Shown in pieces: positions 1-6,787 of a DNA stretch of 44,181 nt (its first letter is position 1; every line of letters begins with the position of its first letter). Both the position numbers and the translations under genes were made by a program. The notes under the pieces are model-generated. The model was given only the letters and a program-made list of their open reading frames with translations, had not been told where the DNA came from and did no database searches. Source of the DNA: a virus; IMG/VR virus record IMGVR_UViG_3300010042_000004, positions 1 through 44,181 of that record; one strand, given 5' to 3'.

Positions 1-123
1 AATCGAGAAGCACTCTCTGCCTGGCGTCGGCTTCAACATGAATTATTTCACGGCCTCCGCTTCTGAAAACGACCCGCTCGACAAACTCAAGGTTGTCGGA
101 TGCGGCACCATTGCTTGCATCGC
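1..123. repeat. Direct terminal repeat, left copy
   Basis: Bases 1-123 are identical to bases 44059-44181. A coding frame runs without a break through the junction (ATG at 44021, stop at 346), so the molecule is circular or circularly permuted. An exact overlap of this size is typical of assembly of a circularly permuted phage genome. A true short terminal repeat is less likely because the repeat lies inside a gene. Confidence 0.95.
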
Positions 124-346
124 TGGCTGGACCGAGTTGCTGTTTTCGGAGCCCGGCGTGCAGACCTACACCAAGGCGGGCAAGAAACTTGGGATCGATA
201 GTGAACAGATCGAAAATCTTTTCTTCGCCCGAAATTACCCCGGCGCTGGTGGGGATTATGGACCTCTAGAGGATATCGGGCCTGATCAAGCCATCCGCAC
301 TCTCCGCCATCTCGCCAATACCGGCGAAGTCGATTGGACCGCCTAA
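2..346 (+). CDS. Hypothetical early protein, 3' part (gene spans the junction)
   Basis: This is the rest of the gene that starts at 44021. Joined across the junction it encodes 127 aa. I do not recognise a family. The protein is soluble and mildly acidic, with a GCGTIACIAGW stretch in the middle and a C-terminal part ending GEVDWTA. It belongs to the rightward early operon, whose promoter lies at about 43.16 kb, and is followed by more small accessory genes. The start at 44021 is preceded by AGGAG with good spacing. Confidence 0.8.
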   Translation: MEKHSLPGVGFNMNYFTASASENDPLDKLKVVGCGTIACIAGWTELLFSEPGVQTYTKAGKKLGIDSEQIENLFFARNYPGAGGDYGPLEDIGPDQAIRTLRHLANTGEVDWTA

Positions 347-383
347 CCGCCCCTAGTGGGCTCCCTATTCATGGAGAACGAAG

Positions 384-644
384 ATGCGATTTTGGAATGA
401 GCTTCGCAACCCGAAATTGAAGTGCGAACGGGTCGGCCACAAGCGCCAAACCCGGACCCGGAACGGCATGGTTCGGTCAAACTACTACGTCGCGGATTGC
501 GTCGAACAGAAACGCGAGTGGTGCCCACGTTGCGGCCTGGCTCACGGCGGATGGGAAGATGTGAGCCGTACCGGAATTTCGTCTTGGTCGGCGCCATCCG
601 AGGTCATGCGCGAATTCGAGCGTACTGGCGAGCATTGGTACTGA
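384..644 (+). CDS. Small putative zinc-binding protein
   Basis: An 86-aa basic protein with cysteines placed as C14, C39, C47 and C50 (the last two as CPRCG), which suggests one zinc site. No named family is recognised. The start is preceded by GGAG (370-373) inside an ATGGAGAACGAAG leader that resembles those of several other small genes here. It lies 37 nt after the preceding gene in the early operon, so it is probably co-transcribed. Role unknown, possibly nucleic-acid binding. Confidence 0.6.
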   Translation: MRFWNELRNPKLKCERVGHKRQTRTRNGMVRSNYYVADCVEQKREWCPRCGLAHGGWEDVSRTGISSWSAPSEVMREFERTGEHWY

Positions 645-668
645 AACCCCTATTTCATGGAGGCCATA

Positions 669-959
669 ATGGCTGAGTACGTAGTCTGGTCGAACGAACA
701 TATGGCGTGGTGGGGGCCAAATCGGGCCGGATATTACACGCACCTCTCAGCCGCCGGCCGGTATTCCCGTGAAGACGCCTTGCGCATTTGCAAAGGCGCG
801 CGAGGCGGTCGGCGCTTCAATGCCAACCCCTCCGAAGTTCCGATCGCCCTTGCCGATGCCGAAGAGTTCTGGACTGAGGACGGTCTTGCAGAGCGCCGCC
901 GTGATGAACACGAGGCCATTGTTCGCGAGATCGAGCAGGCTGAGGCTGAATACTCATGA
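669..959 (+). CDS. Hypothetical early protein
   Basis: A 96-aa soluble protein with an aromatic N-terminal half (VWSNEHMAWWGPNRAGYY) and an acidic, helical C-terminus rich in Glu. I chose the ATG at 669 because GGAGG lies just upstream (659-663); the in-frame ATG at 657 overlaps that ribosome site. The aromatic, tyrosine-rich opening is common in short phage accessory proteins that bind small ligands, but no function can be assigned. Its stop overlaps the start of the next gene. Confidence 0.6.
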   Translation: MAEYVVWSNEHMAWWGPNRAGYYTHLSAAGRYSREDALRICKGARGGRRFNANPSEVPIALADAEEFWTEDGLAERRRDEHEAIVREIEQAEAEYS

Positions 960-1063
960 CCCGCCTTCACTCCGATCTAACCGACGCCTTCGGACTGCTG
1001 GTGTTGGCGATAGTCCTTTTCCCACCTTTGTTCATTTTGGCCGATTGGCTGAGGAGCTTCTGA
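956..1063 (+). CDS. Very small single-pass membrane protein (35 aa)
   Basis: The ATG overlaps the stop of the previous gene in an ATGA arrangement, so translation is probably coupled. The 35-aa product starts with a short polar segment (MTRLHSDLTD), followed by one hydrophobic helix (residues 11-29) and the polar end DWLRSF. Its reading frame ends one base before the next start, which leaves no spare DNA and supports a real gene. The function is unknown. Tiny early membrane proteins in phages often act in superinfection exclusion or lysis timing, but nothing in this sequence shows which. Confidence 0.5.
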   Translation: MTRLHSDLTDAFGLLVLAIVLFPPLFILADWLRSF

Positions 1064-1064
1064 C

Positions 1065-1805
1065 ATGTCCGCTACCGAACTCTCCACGACCGGCAATGAG
1101 CGAATTCATCCCGGCGCGAACATGTCGCCCTTTGACCTGATCAGCGGCGAAATCGAGGCGCTCTATGAAGAGGCACGTCATTGGGCCGATGGCACCGACA
1201 TCGAGAACGATGAGCAGGATGCCGCGCTCGATACGCTGGACAAGGCGCTGCTCAAGGCCGGACAGGAAGCCGACGCGCTCCGCTCTGCCGAGAAAGAACC
1301 GCTGGATGAGCAGATCAAGGCCATCCAGGCGAAGTTTCATCCCCTGATTGGTGACACCAAGGCAGGAAAAGGCAAGGTCATCTTGGCCCGCGCCGCCCTC
1401 GCCCCGATCCGCACGAAATACAAGGCCAAGAAGCAGGCCGAAGCCGCTGCCGCTGCCGAGGTTGCCCGCAAGGCCGCCGATGCGGAGCGCGCCGCAGCTA
1501 TCGAGGCCATGCAGTCATCCTCTGGCAATCTTGAGGCCCGCGAACAGGCAGAGCAGCAAGTTGCCGCCGCAGAAGCCGCCGAGAAGATCGCGAAGAAGGC
1601 TACGAAGGCAGCAACCACCGGAACCGGGCTCCGCACTAGCTGGGTTCCAAGGCTCACCGACCGCAATGGCGCCATCAAGCACTATTGGGCCAAAGACCCA
1701 GAGGCTTTTGAGCGGCTGGTTCTCGACATGGCGATCACAGAAGTCCGCCAAGGCACCCGCTCTATTCCCGGCTTTGCAATCGAAGAAGTGAAGGTAGCAA
1801 TCTGA
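1065..1805 (+). CDS. Coiled-coil protein paired with the ERF recombinase
   Basis: A 246-aa protein. Residues 25-185 are almost wholly helical and charged, with a long Ala/Glu/Lys-rich coiled coil (about 125-185). A compact C-terminal domain with NGAIKHYWAKDPEAFERL follows. GAGGAG sits upstream of the ATG, and the TGA overlaps the ATG of the ERF gene (TGATG), so the two are translationally coupled. Proteins of this build often sit next to phage ssDNA-annealing genes. A role as partner of the recombinase is inferred from position, not from a motif. Confidence 0.7.
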   Translation: MSATELSTTGNERIHPGANMSPFDLISGEIEALYEEARHWADGTDIENDEQDAALDTLDKALLKAGQEADALRSAEKEPLDEQIKAIQAKFHPLIGDTKAGKGKVILARAALAPIRTKYKAKKQAEAAAAAEVARKAADAERAAAIEAMQSSSGNLEAREQAEQQVAAAEAAEKIAKKATKAATTGTGLRTSWVPRLTDRNGAIKHYWAKDPEAFERLVLDMAITEVRQGTRSIPGFAIEEVKVAI

Positions 1806-2698
1806 TGGGCGCAGTTTCCAAAATCGAGGCGCAGGAAGTCGCTGCGTCCAACATCATCACCCCGCAGGACATGATCCAGCAGGCCATTCAGTCCGGTTCG
1901 GGCGTCGAGGTCATGGAGCGGCTCTTGGCTCTTCAAGAGCGTCATGACGCATTCCAAGCCCGCAAGGCTTTTGACGACGCCATGGCCGATATGCGGTCTG
2001 ATATGCCCACCATCATCAAGGGCCAGTCCGCCGATTTCGGTAAGGGCAAGACCGCCTACAAGTTTGAAGACCTCTCCGCCGTGACCGAGGCGCTGTCGCC
2101 CATCATGGCAAAGGTTGGCTTGTCTTTCAGGTGGCGCACCCAGAGCCAGCAGCATGGCGTTGCCGTGACATGCATCATCTCGCACCGCGAAGGCCATAGC
2201 GAGGAAACTACCCTGTTTGCTGGCCTCGATACCAGCGGCAGCAAGAACGCCATCCAAGCCCTTGGCAGCGCTGTGACCTATCTCCAGCGCTATACGCTCA
2301 AGGCCGCCGTTGGCGTTGCCGCCGCGAAGGATGATGACGGGCAGGAAGTGAGCCGTCAGGCCGAACGCGAACCAGAGCAACGCCAACCGGTCGACAACAG
2401 CCGCGCCATCCTCGCAGGCTTCGACAGCGAAATCCAAGCTGCCGGAAACTCTGCAATTCTGCAGGCCATCTGGAAGCGCATTGAGGCGTCCACCCTATCA
2501 GATGATCAGGTGGGGGAGTTGAGCGCGATCATCAATGTTCGGCTTGCCGCGCTCAAGGCGAAGGCGACTGCCACCAAACCCCAGAGCGACGATCCATTCG
2601 GCTTCGACAAGATGGACCGCGACATTCCTTACGGTTCGAACGGCAATCGGGACATGGACGAAGATGTCCAATCCTTGATGGACCGCGACCGCGAATAA
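1805..2698 (+). CDS. erf: ERF-family single-strand annealing protein
   Basis: A 297-aa protein with an ERF superfamily domain at about residues 45-180. It begins MERLLALQERHDAFQARKAF and contains YKFEDLSAVTEALSPIMAKVG, a conserved GLDTSGSKNAIQALGSAVTYL region and the acidic end AAKDDDGQE. ERF proteins anneal complementary single strands during phage recombination and help circularise incoming DNA. The C-terminal 115 residues are charged and poorly conserved, as usual for this family. The gene is coupled to the coiled-coil gene upstream. NinB and an HNH nuclease follow in the same operon, and RusA is in the opposite early operon; together they form a recombination set. Confidence 0.92.
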   Translation: MGAVSKIEAQEVAASNIITPQDMIQQAIQSGSGVEVMERLLALQERHDAFQARKAFDDAMADMRSDMPTIIKGQSADFGKGKTAYKFEDLSAVTEALSPIMAKVGLSFRWRTQSQQHGVAVTCIISHREGHSEETTLFAGLDTSGSKNAIQALGSAVTYLQRYTLKAAVGVAAAKDDDGQEVSRQAEREPEQRQPVDNSRAILAGFDSEIQAAGNSAILQAIWKRIEASTLSDDQVGELSAIINVRLAALKAKATATKPQSDDPFGFDKMDRDIPYGSNGNRDMDEDVQSLMDRDRE

Positions 2699-2718
2699 CC
2701 AGTTCCCCAACCCCAGGG

Positions 2719-2754
2719 CGGGAGAGCCCAACTCATCAGACGAAAGCTCTCCCG
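2719..2754 (+). promoter_or_regulatory. Perfect 9-bp hairpin before a start codon
   Basis: CGGGAGAGC (2719-2727) pairs exactly with GCTCTCCCG (2746-2754) around an 18-nt loop. It fills most of the 63-nt gap between the ERF gene and the ATG at 2762. There is no T run after it, so it is not a standard terminator. The downstream start lacks a clear Shine-Dalgarno sequence, so the stem may affect translation or RNA processing. This role is inference. Confidence 0.5.
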
Positions 2755-2761
2755 GTAAATC

Positions 2762-3107
2762 ATGACCACGCAAGAAGACCAATGGGACGAAACGATCCGC
2801 GGCAAGAAAATGTCCGATGCCGAAGGTCGCGTGATTTTCAAATACCAGATGCCGGTCTTGGAGCGCTTCCACCATGCGCCTTCCGGTTGGCGCCGAGATT
2901 GTCCGCATGGCCGATCAGGGTGGCATGTTCTGGCTTTGGGCGCTCGTTCGCACTGATGTTCCCGACGAAGAACGGCACTTTTGGGCGTTCAAGTGCGGCG
3001 GCAAAATCCCTGATGACCTGAATATTTCCTATGTCGGCTTCTGCGCCGTGTTCGTCCAGCAAGAGCTTGGGCTCTATATTTTCGAGGAGATTGGGAATGC
3101 AAACTGA
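2762..3107 (+). pseudogene. Small phage protein split by an apparent frameshift
   Basis: Two overlapping frames make one plausible protein. Frame 1 (2762-2956) begins MTTQEDQWDETIRGKKM and carries VIFKYQMPVLERF. Frame 2 (from about 2868; its own ATG at 2874, stop at 3107) continues MRLPVGAEIVRMADQGG, then WLWALV and YVGFCAVFVQQELGLYIFE. The joined order (K-Y-P, then P-x-GA-x-I, then DQGG-x-x-LWALV, then YVG) matches a widespread family of short phage proteins, which I recall as DUF7352-like. One extra C near 2868 would explain the break. Either the gene is disrupted, or this is a sequencing error, or the second frame is made alone from 2874 (GGAG about 10 nt upstream). Confidence 0.55.
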
Positions 3108-3738
3108 ACGCATCTATGGCGCCCCGCCTGTCGATCTCGGCCTTATCGACTTAAGCCCTGTGGAGTGGATGGCATGGCTCTATCTGCCGATCAAGCTCGC
3201 TAATTCCTTCACCGAAAGCCTTCCCCCAAACCTTGAGCAGTTCCGCCCGCTCATCGACGCCACTTGCCGCGATGTTGGCGCTGATCGCTGGCACGAAAGC
3301 TACGTCTATATCACGGCCAAGACGCTGTTCGTGACCGCCTCAAACCCCGGCAATCGGCCCGGCTGGCATAGCGACGGCTTCATGACCGATGACCTGAATT
3401 ATATCTGGGCTGACGAAAACCCGACCGTCTTCTGGACGCGCCCGGAACGCATCAGTTTCACCGCCGATCATGGCATTTCGCTCCACGAAATGGCGCACTG
3501 CGAACACGATGCGGCGAACCATAAGACCTATCCTCTGAAACACCTCCTGCGCCTCGACCAGACGGTCATGCACAAGGTTGCTGACAATGCCAAGTCTGGC
3601 ATGCGGTCCTTCGTCAAGATCAGTGTTTCGCGGCATCGCTACGCGCTCAAGGGCAACTCGATCAATCACGAGATTGCGGCCGATTGGGACTATGGCGACC
3701 GCTCGACCGAGCGCAACGCTCCCGAGAAGGTTGCGTGA
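3097..3738 (+). CDS. Hypothetical protein with dioxygenase-like residue pattern
   Basis: A 213-aa protein. The start at 3097 has GAGGAG 8 nt upstream and overlaps the preceding frame. The middle holds W90-H91-S-D93 and, further on, H159 followed after ten residues by R170. This H-x-D ... H-x10-R spacing resembles the iron and 2-oxoglutarate sites of Fe(II)/2OG dioxygenases. The region SRHRYALKGNSINHE also looks well conserved. A second cluster, SLHEMAHCEHD (129-138), could instead be a metal site. No family was recognised with certainty; the dioxygenase idea is a hypothesis. The next gene overlaps its stop. Confidence 0.65.
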   Translation: MQTERIYGAPPVDLGLIDLSPVEWMAWLYLPIKLANSFTESLPPNLEQFRPLIDATCRDVGADRWHESYVYITAKTLFVTASNPGNRPGWHSDGFMTDDLNYIWADENPTVFWTRPERISFTADHGISLHEMAHCEHDAANHKTYPLKHLLRLDQTVMHKVADNAKSGMRSFVKISVSRHRYALKGNSINHEIAADWDYGDRSTERNAPEKVA

Positions 3739-3938
3739 TGACCAACATCGAAGCCGAAAAGTATGTGACCGATGCGATAGCGGAACTTGATCTCGTCAAG
3801 TCCGATGGCTCTCTGGTCGCATGGCACGAGAGCCGGATGAACACGACAGAGTATTTGCATCTGTCGGAGGATCATGCCCGGAAGCTCGAAGACGGCTACC
3901 AGCGCAAGGCCGCGTGGCTCATGGGCGTAGGTGCGTGA
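3738..3938 (+). CDS. Hypothetical early protein
   Basis: A 66-aa acidic, helical protein without cysteines or a membrane segment. The ATG overlaps the previous stop (TGATG) and its own stop overlaps the NinB start in the same way, so it is part of a tightly coupled run. GAGAAGG lies upstream of the start. Function unknown. Confidence 0.6.
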   Translation: MTNIEAEKYVTDAIAELDLVKSDGSLVAWHESRMNTTEYLHLSEDHARKLEDGYQRKAAWLMGVGA

Positions 3939-4363
3939 TGGCGGACTATTTTACGATCCGAAACGAAACCGTTCTCCGCAACTGCTTCAATGCAATCCGC
4001 GATGCCGGCGCCAATGCCCGCGTGACCATCGCCGCGGCACAGCGATCGAGCGATCAGAACGCCATGTTCCATGCACTTTGCAGTGACCTTGCCAAGTCGT
4101 CGCTGATGTTCGCCGGCAAGCGCCGCAACCTCGATGAGTGGAAGGTTCTGCTCGTCTCCGGCCATGCAGTTGCCACCGGAACGCAGGGCGAGGTCATTCC
4201 TGGCCTTGAAGGGGAGTTCGTCGCCATTCGGGAGAGCACTGCCAAAATGGGCGTGGCCCGCGCGTCGAGCCTCATTGAATACACGCTCGCCTATTGCGCG
4301 ATGAACGGCGTGGAAATCACCGAAACCCGCAAGGGCGGCTGGCTTGAGGAGAAAGCAGCATGA
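3938..4363 (+). CDS. ninB: NinB/Orf-family recombination protein
   Basis: A 141-aa protein of the NinB (lambda Orf) type. Characteristic stretches are AQRSSDQNAMFHALCSDLA, followed by the K-W-KVLLVSGHA region, FVAIRESTAKMGVARASSL and a C-terminal YTLAYCAMNGVEI. Lambda Orf binds single-stranded DNA and single-strand-binding protein and can replace RecFOR in phage recombination. Length fits the family (about 140-145 aa). It lies in the recombination segment with ERF and an HNH nuclease and shares overlapping start and stop codons with both neighbours. Confidence 0.9.
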   Translation: MADYFTIRNETVLRNCFNAIRDAGANARVTIAAAQRSSDQNAMFHALCSDLAKSSLMFAGKRRNLDEWKVLLVSGHAVATGTQGEVIPGLEGEFVAIRESTAKMGVARASSLIEYTLAYCAMNGVEITETRKGGWLEEKAA

Positions 4364-4575
4364 AACGACCCACCCCAGACGAACGCTCATTCCTCTCCAT
4401 GCTCTCCAGCGTCGGCGGACAACATCGCTTCGGCCCAGAGGACAAGGTGACTTCGGAAATTCATCGCATGATCCGCACATTGGATCGTCGCGGCTATCTC
4501 TCGGCCTCCGAAGAGAACGGCGTAACTACCGTCACCCTTCTTCCTGCGGGACGTGAGGAGGTAGAACATGGGTAG
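4360..4575 (+). CDS. Small winged-helix-like protein
   Basis: A 71-aa protein, ATGA-overlapped with ninB. The pattern of three helices followed by a hairpin (SEIHRMIRTLDRRGYLSASE, then VTTVTLLPAGREEV) looks like a small winged helix, with the GYL-x-V-T-L-T-x-x-G wing seen in many phage regulators. Its stop lies inside the HNH gene start (8-bp overlap). A DNA-binding role is an inference from the fold pattern only. Confidence 0.55.
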   Translation: MKRPTPDERSFLSMLSSVGGQHRFGPEDKVTSEIHRMIRTLDRRGYLSASEENGVTTVTLLPAGREEVEHG

Positions 4576-4996
4576 GACGCGCCGCTACGAATTCAAGAAG
4601 GAAGTCAGGCGCGCTGCGAACGCTAGATCAGGCGGGCGCTGCGAGGCCGTAGGAAAGGTTTACGGACTAGAGCCCGGCCAGCGTTGCAATGCGCCCTTCA
4701 AGGGTCGCGCCAAGGAGTTTGATCACTATCCAGAACCAGCGACCGAGGAAGGCAGTGATACGCTCGAAAACTGCGTAGTCTGCTGCCCGAAATGTCACGG
4801 CCACAAAACGGCAACCTTCGACATTCCCGGCCAAGCCGCCGCCAAGCGGATCAGTGACAAGGCCCAAGGCATCAGCCGGACAAAGTCTCAATGGGGCGCA
4901 CAGAGCCTTGGCAGCGGCAATCAGCAGCACCGCGCAACGACCCCTCTCACCAAAGGCGTAGGCCTTGCCTATTTCCAGGAGCCAGAACAGCCATGA
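4568..4996 (+). CDS. HNH endonuclease
   Basis: A 142-aa protein. The HNH core has paired zinc ligands: C26 and C39 in the N-terminal half, then the first catalytic His in KEFDHYPEPATEEGSD, N-C-V-V-C-C-P-K-C-H as the Asn plus Cys cluster, and the final His in CHGHKTA. HNH nucleases nick or cut DNA with one metal ion. Next to ERF and NinB the likely role is in phage DNA recombination or processing rather than packaging, since the terminase genes are far away. GAGGAGG precedes the start. Confidence 0.85.
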   Translation: MGRTRRYEFKKEVRRAANARSGGRCEAVGKVYGLEPGQRCNAPFKGRAKEFDHYPEPATEEGSDTLENCVVCCPKCHGHKTATFDIPGQAAAKRISDKAQGISRTKSQWGAQSLGSGNQQHRATTPLTKGVGLAYFQEPEQP

Positions 4997-5571
4997 GGCC
5001 GATTTGGATTGATCGTTGCCCAGATTGCTGCGGCAAAGAAAAAGCAGCCATGCAGAAAGCAGACGGCTCGCCAGATGGTCGCGTTCGCTGCGTCGAGTGC
5101 AAAGGCATATTTCATCAACCTCTTCAACCGAGGACAAACCCAATGAGCGCAGACCTGAATGCACTGCTGGAGAGGGTTCGGAAAGCCTCTGGGGCCGATC
5201 GATTTATTGATGCCCTAATCGAAGCGGAGGGGCGTCGCCAGGAGGCATACCGCGTTGGTCTTGATGACGGCACACGCGCGCACTGGAAGGCGACAATTGA
5301 CGGTGACGTGTTTGACACTAGCACCGCTTATGCAGCCCCGCGCTTCACCTCCTCCATCGATGCCGCCGTTGATCTTGTAGGGCGCTGCTTCCGGCATGCC
5401 GCTCAGATCGACATTCAGGTCAGCGTCGGCGCGGCTTTCCATAGCTGCTCAATCCAGTTGGTCGAAACCGGCGACTGGATCTCGGCCGAACAATTACGAT
5501 CGCCTGCACTAGCCGTCGTTGCCGCCCTCCTTCTAGCCCTTCAATCCAATGAGGCTACCAATGTCGAATGA
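4993..5571 (+). CDS. Zinc-ribbon protein fused in frame to a small phage domain
   Basis: A 192-aa protein. Residues 1-45 hold a zinc ribbon (CPDCCGK ... RVRCVECKG). After a proline-rich linker comes a domain starting MSADLNALLERVRKASGADR, which looks like the N-terminus of a separate and common small phage protein (LLERV-x-x-A-x-G-x-D-R-x-x-D). The second ATG, at 5143, has GAGGA 9 nt upstream, so two products are possible: the fusion and the free 142-aa C-terminal protein. The first start overlaps the HNH stop. Function unknown for both parts. Confidence 0.65.
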   Translation: MRPIWIDRCPDCCGKEKAAMQKADGSPDGRVRCVECKGIFHQPLQPRTNPMSADLNALLERVRKASGADRFIDALIEAEGRRQEAYRVGLDDGTRAHWKATIDGDVFDTSTAYAAPRFTSSIDAAVDLVGRCFRHAAQIDIQVSVGAAFHSCSIQLVETGDWISAEQLRSPALAVVAALLLALQSNEATNVE

Positions 5572-6199
5572 ACCTGTGAGCCAGATAAGCGACGCACAAC
5601 GAGCCCTTAACCTGCTCAAGGCGCAGGATGAGCGCACACAGAAAATCCATGACATGCTCGAAGATATCCGCGAGCAGATACTAGAAATGCCCGTGGAGCA
5701 TCGCCCTGCCGGCCTGTTCAACAATATGCAGCATGTCGTCTATGCCATGCGTGGGCGAGTGCCGTTGATGAGTGATGCTGCGATCACATCGCCACTGCTT
5801 GCTCAAGCCCAGGGAGTGAAGGTTCCGAACGGCAAATGGTCTGATCGAGAAGCAATCTACGAGGCGGCAATTGCAGCTTATGAGGCCGCAACACCGCCCA
5901 ACTATCGCTATTCCGCGATTGCCATGGTCAAGGCTATCGACGCCGCTATCGCAAAAATAAAAACGGCCTCCCTCGATCTCTCTCCCAAGCCTTTAGAGAT
6001 AACGGAGGAGATGGTCGAAAGGGCAATGAACGCCTTCTATCACGATGCGCCTAAGGTCTTGCGTCCTATCACAGACGATGAATTGGACACCTATACCGGG
6101 TTCTTCGAGGACATGCGCGCCACCCTCACCGCCGCCCTTGAGTTGGATAAGCAGCCAGTCTCCGGCCATATCCAACCCAGCGATGGAGACACGAAGTGA
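5561..6199 (+). CDS. Hypothetical early protein
   Basis: A 212-aa mostly helical protein with a coiled-coil N-terminus (residues 8-45) and the motif ITEEMVERAMNAFYHD near residue 150, a pattern common in small alphaproteobacterial phage proteins. I chose 5561 over 5549 because GAGG lies 6 nt before 5561. It overlaps its upstream neighbour by 11 bp. Function unknown. Confidence 0.65.
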   Translation: MSNEPVSQISDAQRALNLLKAQDERTQKIHDMLEDIREQILEMPVEHRPAGLFNNMQHVVYAMRGRVPLMSDAAITSPLLAQAQGVKVPNGKWSDREAIYEAAIAAYEAATPPNYRYSAIAMVKAIDAAIAKIKTASLDLSPKPLEITEEMVERAMNAFYHDAPKVLRPITDDELDTYTGFFEDMRATLTAALELDKQPVSGHIQPSDGDTK

Positions 6200-6393
6200 G
6201 CGGGGTGAAGCTGACGAAGGCTCAGTTTGAACTCCTGCACGAACTGCCGACGCATGTCGTGCCCGAGTATAGGCCAGCCCAAGCGCTGATCAAGAAGGGA
6301 ATGGCCGTCTGGCATGATGACCAGTCTACCCTCCTCGACCCAACCCCTTCCGGCCTCCAAGCTCTCGGAGGCTCCAATGACCCCAGTGAATGA
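6196..6393 (+). CDS. Small winged-helix-like protein (GTG start)
   Basis: A 65-aa protein starting at GTG, which overlaps the preceding TGA (GTGA). The sequence LTKAQFELLHEL ... AQALIKKGMAVWHDD ... LLDPTPSGLQAL fits a short winged helix with a terminal wing and 'TPSG' turn. It sits just before the excisionase gene, so a regulatory role in the integration module is possible. No family was recognised. Confidence 0.5.
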   Translation: MSGVKLTKAQFELLHELPTHVVPEYRPAQALIKKGMAVWHDDQSTLLDPTPSGLQALGGSNDPSE

Positions 6394-6787
6394 GGTGATG
6401 GACATCGACCGGCCGTATCGGCTGAAGGACATTCTGCCGCTTGCCTATCCAGGCGGGGAGATGACGGTGAGCGGGCTCCGAAAGGAGATTGCCAAGGGCC
6501 ACCTGATCGTTGAGCAGGTGGCCAACAAACAGTTCGTGACGATGCGCGCGATATTGGAGATGAGAGAAAAATGCCGCGTGTCAGGAAAGGCCCCCGCCTC
6601 TGGTTCCGACCGGAGCGCTTCGACAAGAAGACCGGCGGCCGCATCTCGCATGGCGCGTGGATCATCATCGATGGCACCAAGCATGTCGCCACGGGACATT
6701 CTGCTGGAGAAGAAGCGGCTGCAGAGCGAGCACTCGCGGAATACCGCGTCGAGCAATTCCAGCCGTCGCGCCGTGAACGCGACATAG
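6377..6787 (+). CDS. Excisionase-like protein overlapping integrase
   Basis: A 136-aa protein. Residues 8-66 look like an AlpA/excisionase winged helix: the opening YRLKDILPLAYPGGEMTVSG is followed by a reader helix LRKEIAKGHLIVEQVANK and QFVTMRAILEMREKC. Excisionases bend attachment-site DNA and steer integrase toward excision. The start at 6377 has GGAGG 6 nt upstream. The frame continues 217 bp into the integrase gene, giving a Ser/Arg/Ala-rich tail of 72 residues that may have no fold. Position directly before int supports the call. Confidence 0.75.
   Translation: MTPVNEVMDIDRPYRLKDILPLAYPGGEMTVSGLRKEIAKGHLIVEQVANKQFVTMRAILEMREKCRVSGKAPASGSDRSASTRRPAAASRMARGSSSMAPSMSPRDILLEKKRLQSEHSRNTASSNSSRRAVNAT

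Noticed and set aside
2734-2745. CATCAGACGAAA in a hairpin loop, suggestive of a hammerhead ribozyme core
   Set aside because: The order CUGAUGA then GAAA with three stems is not present on either strand.
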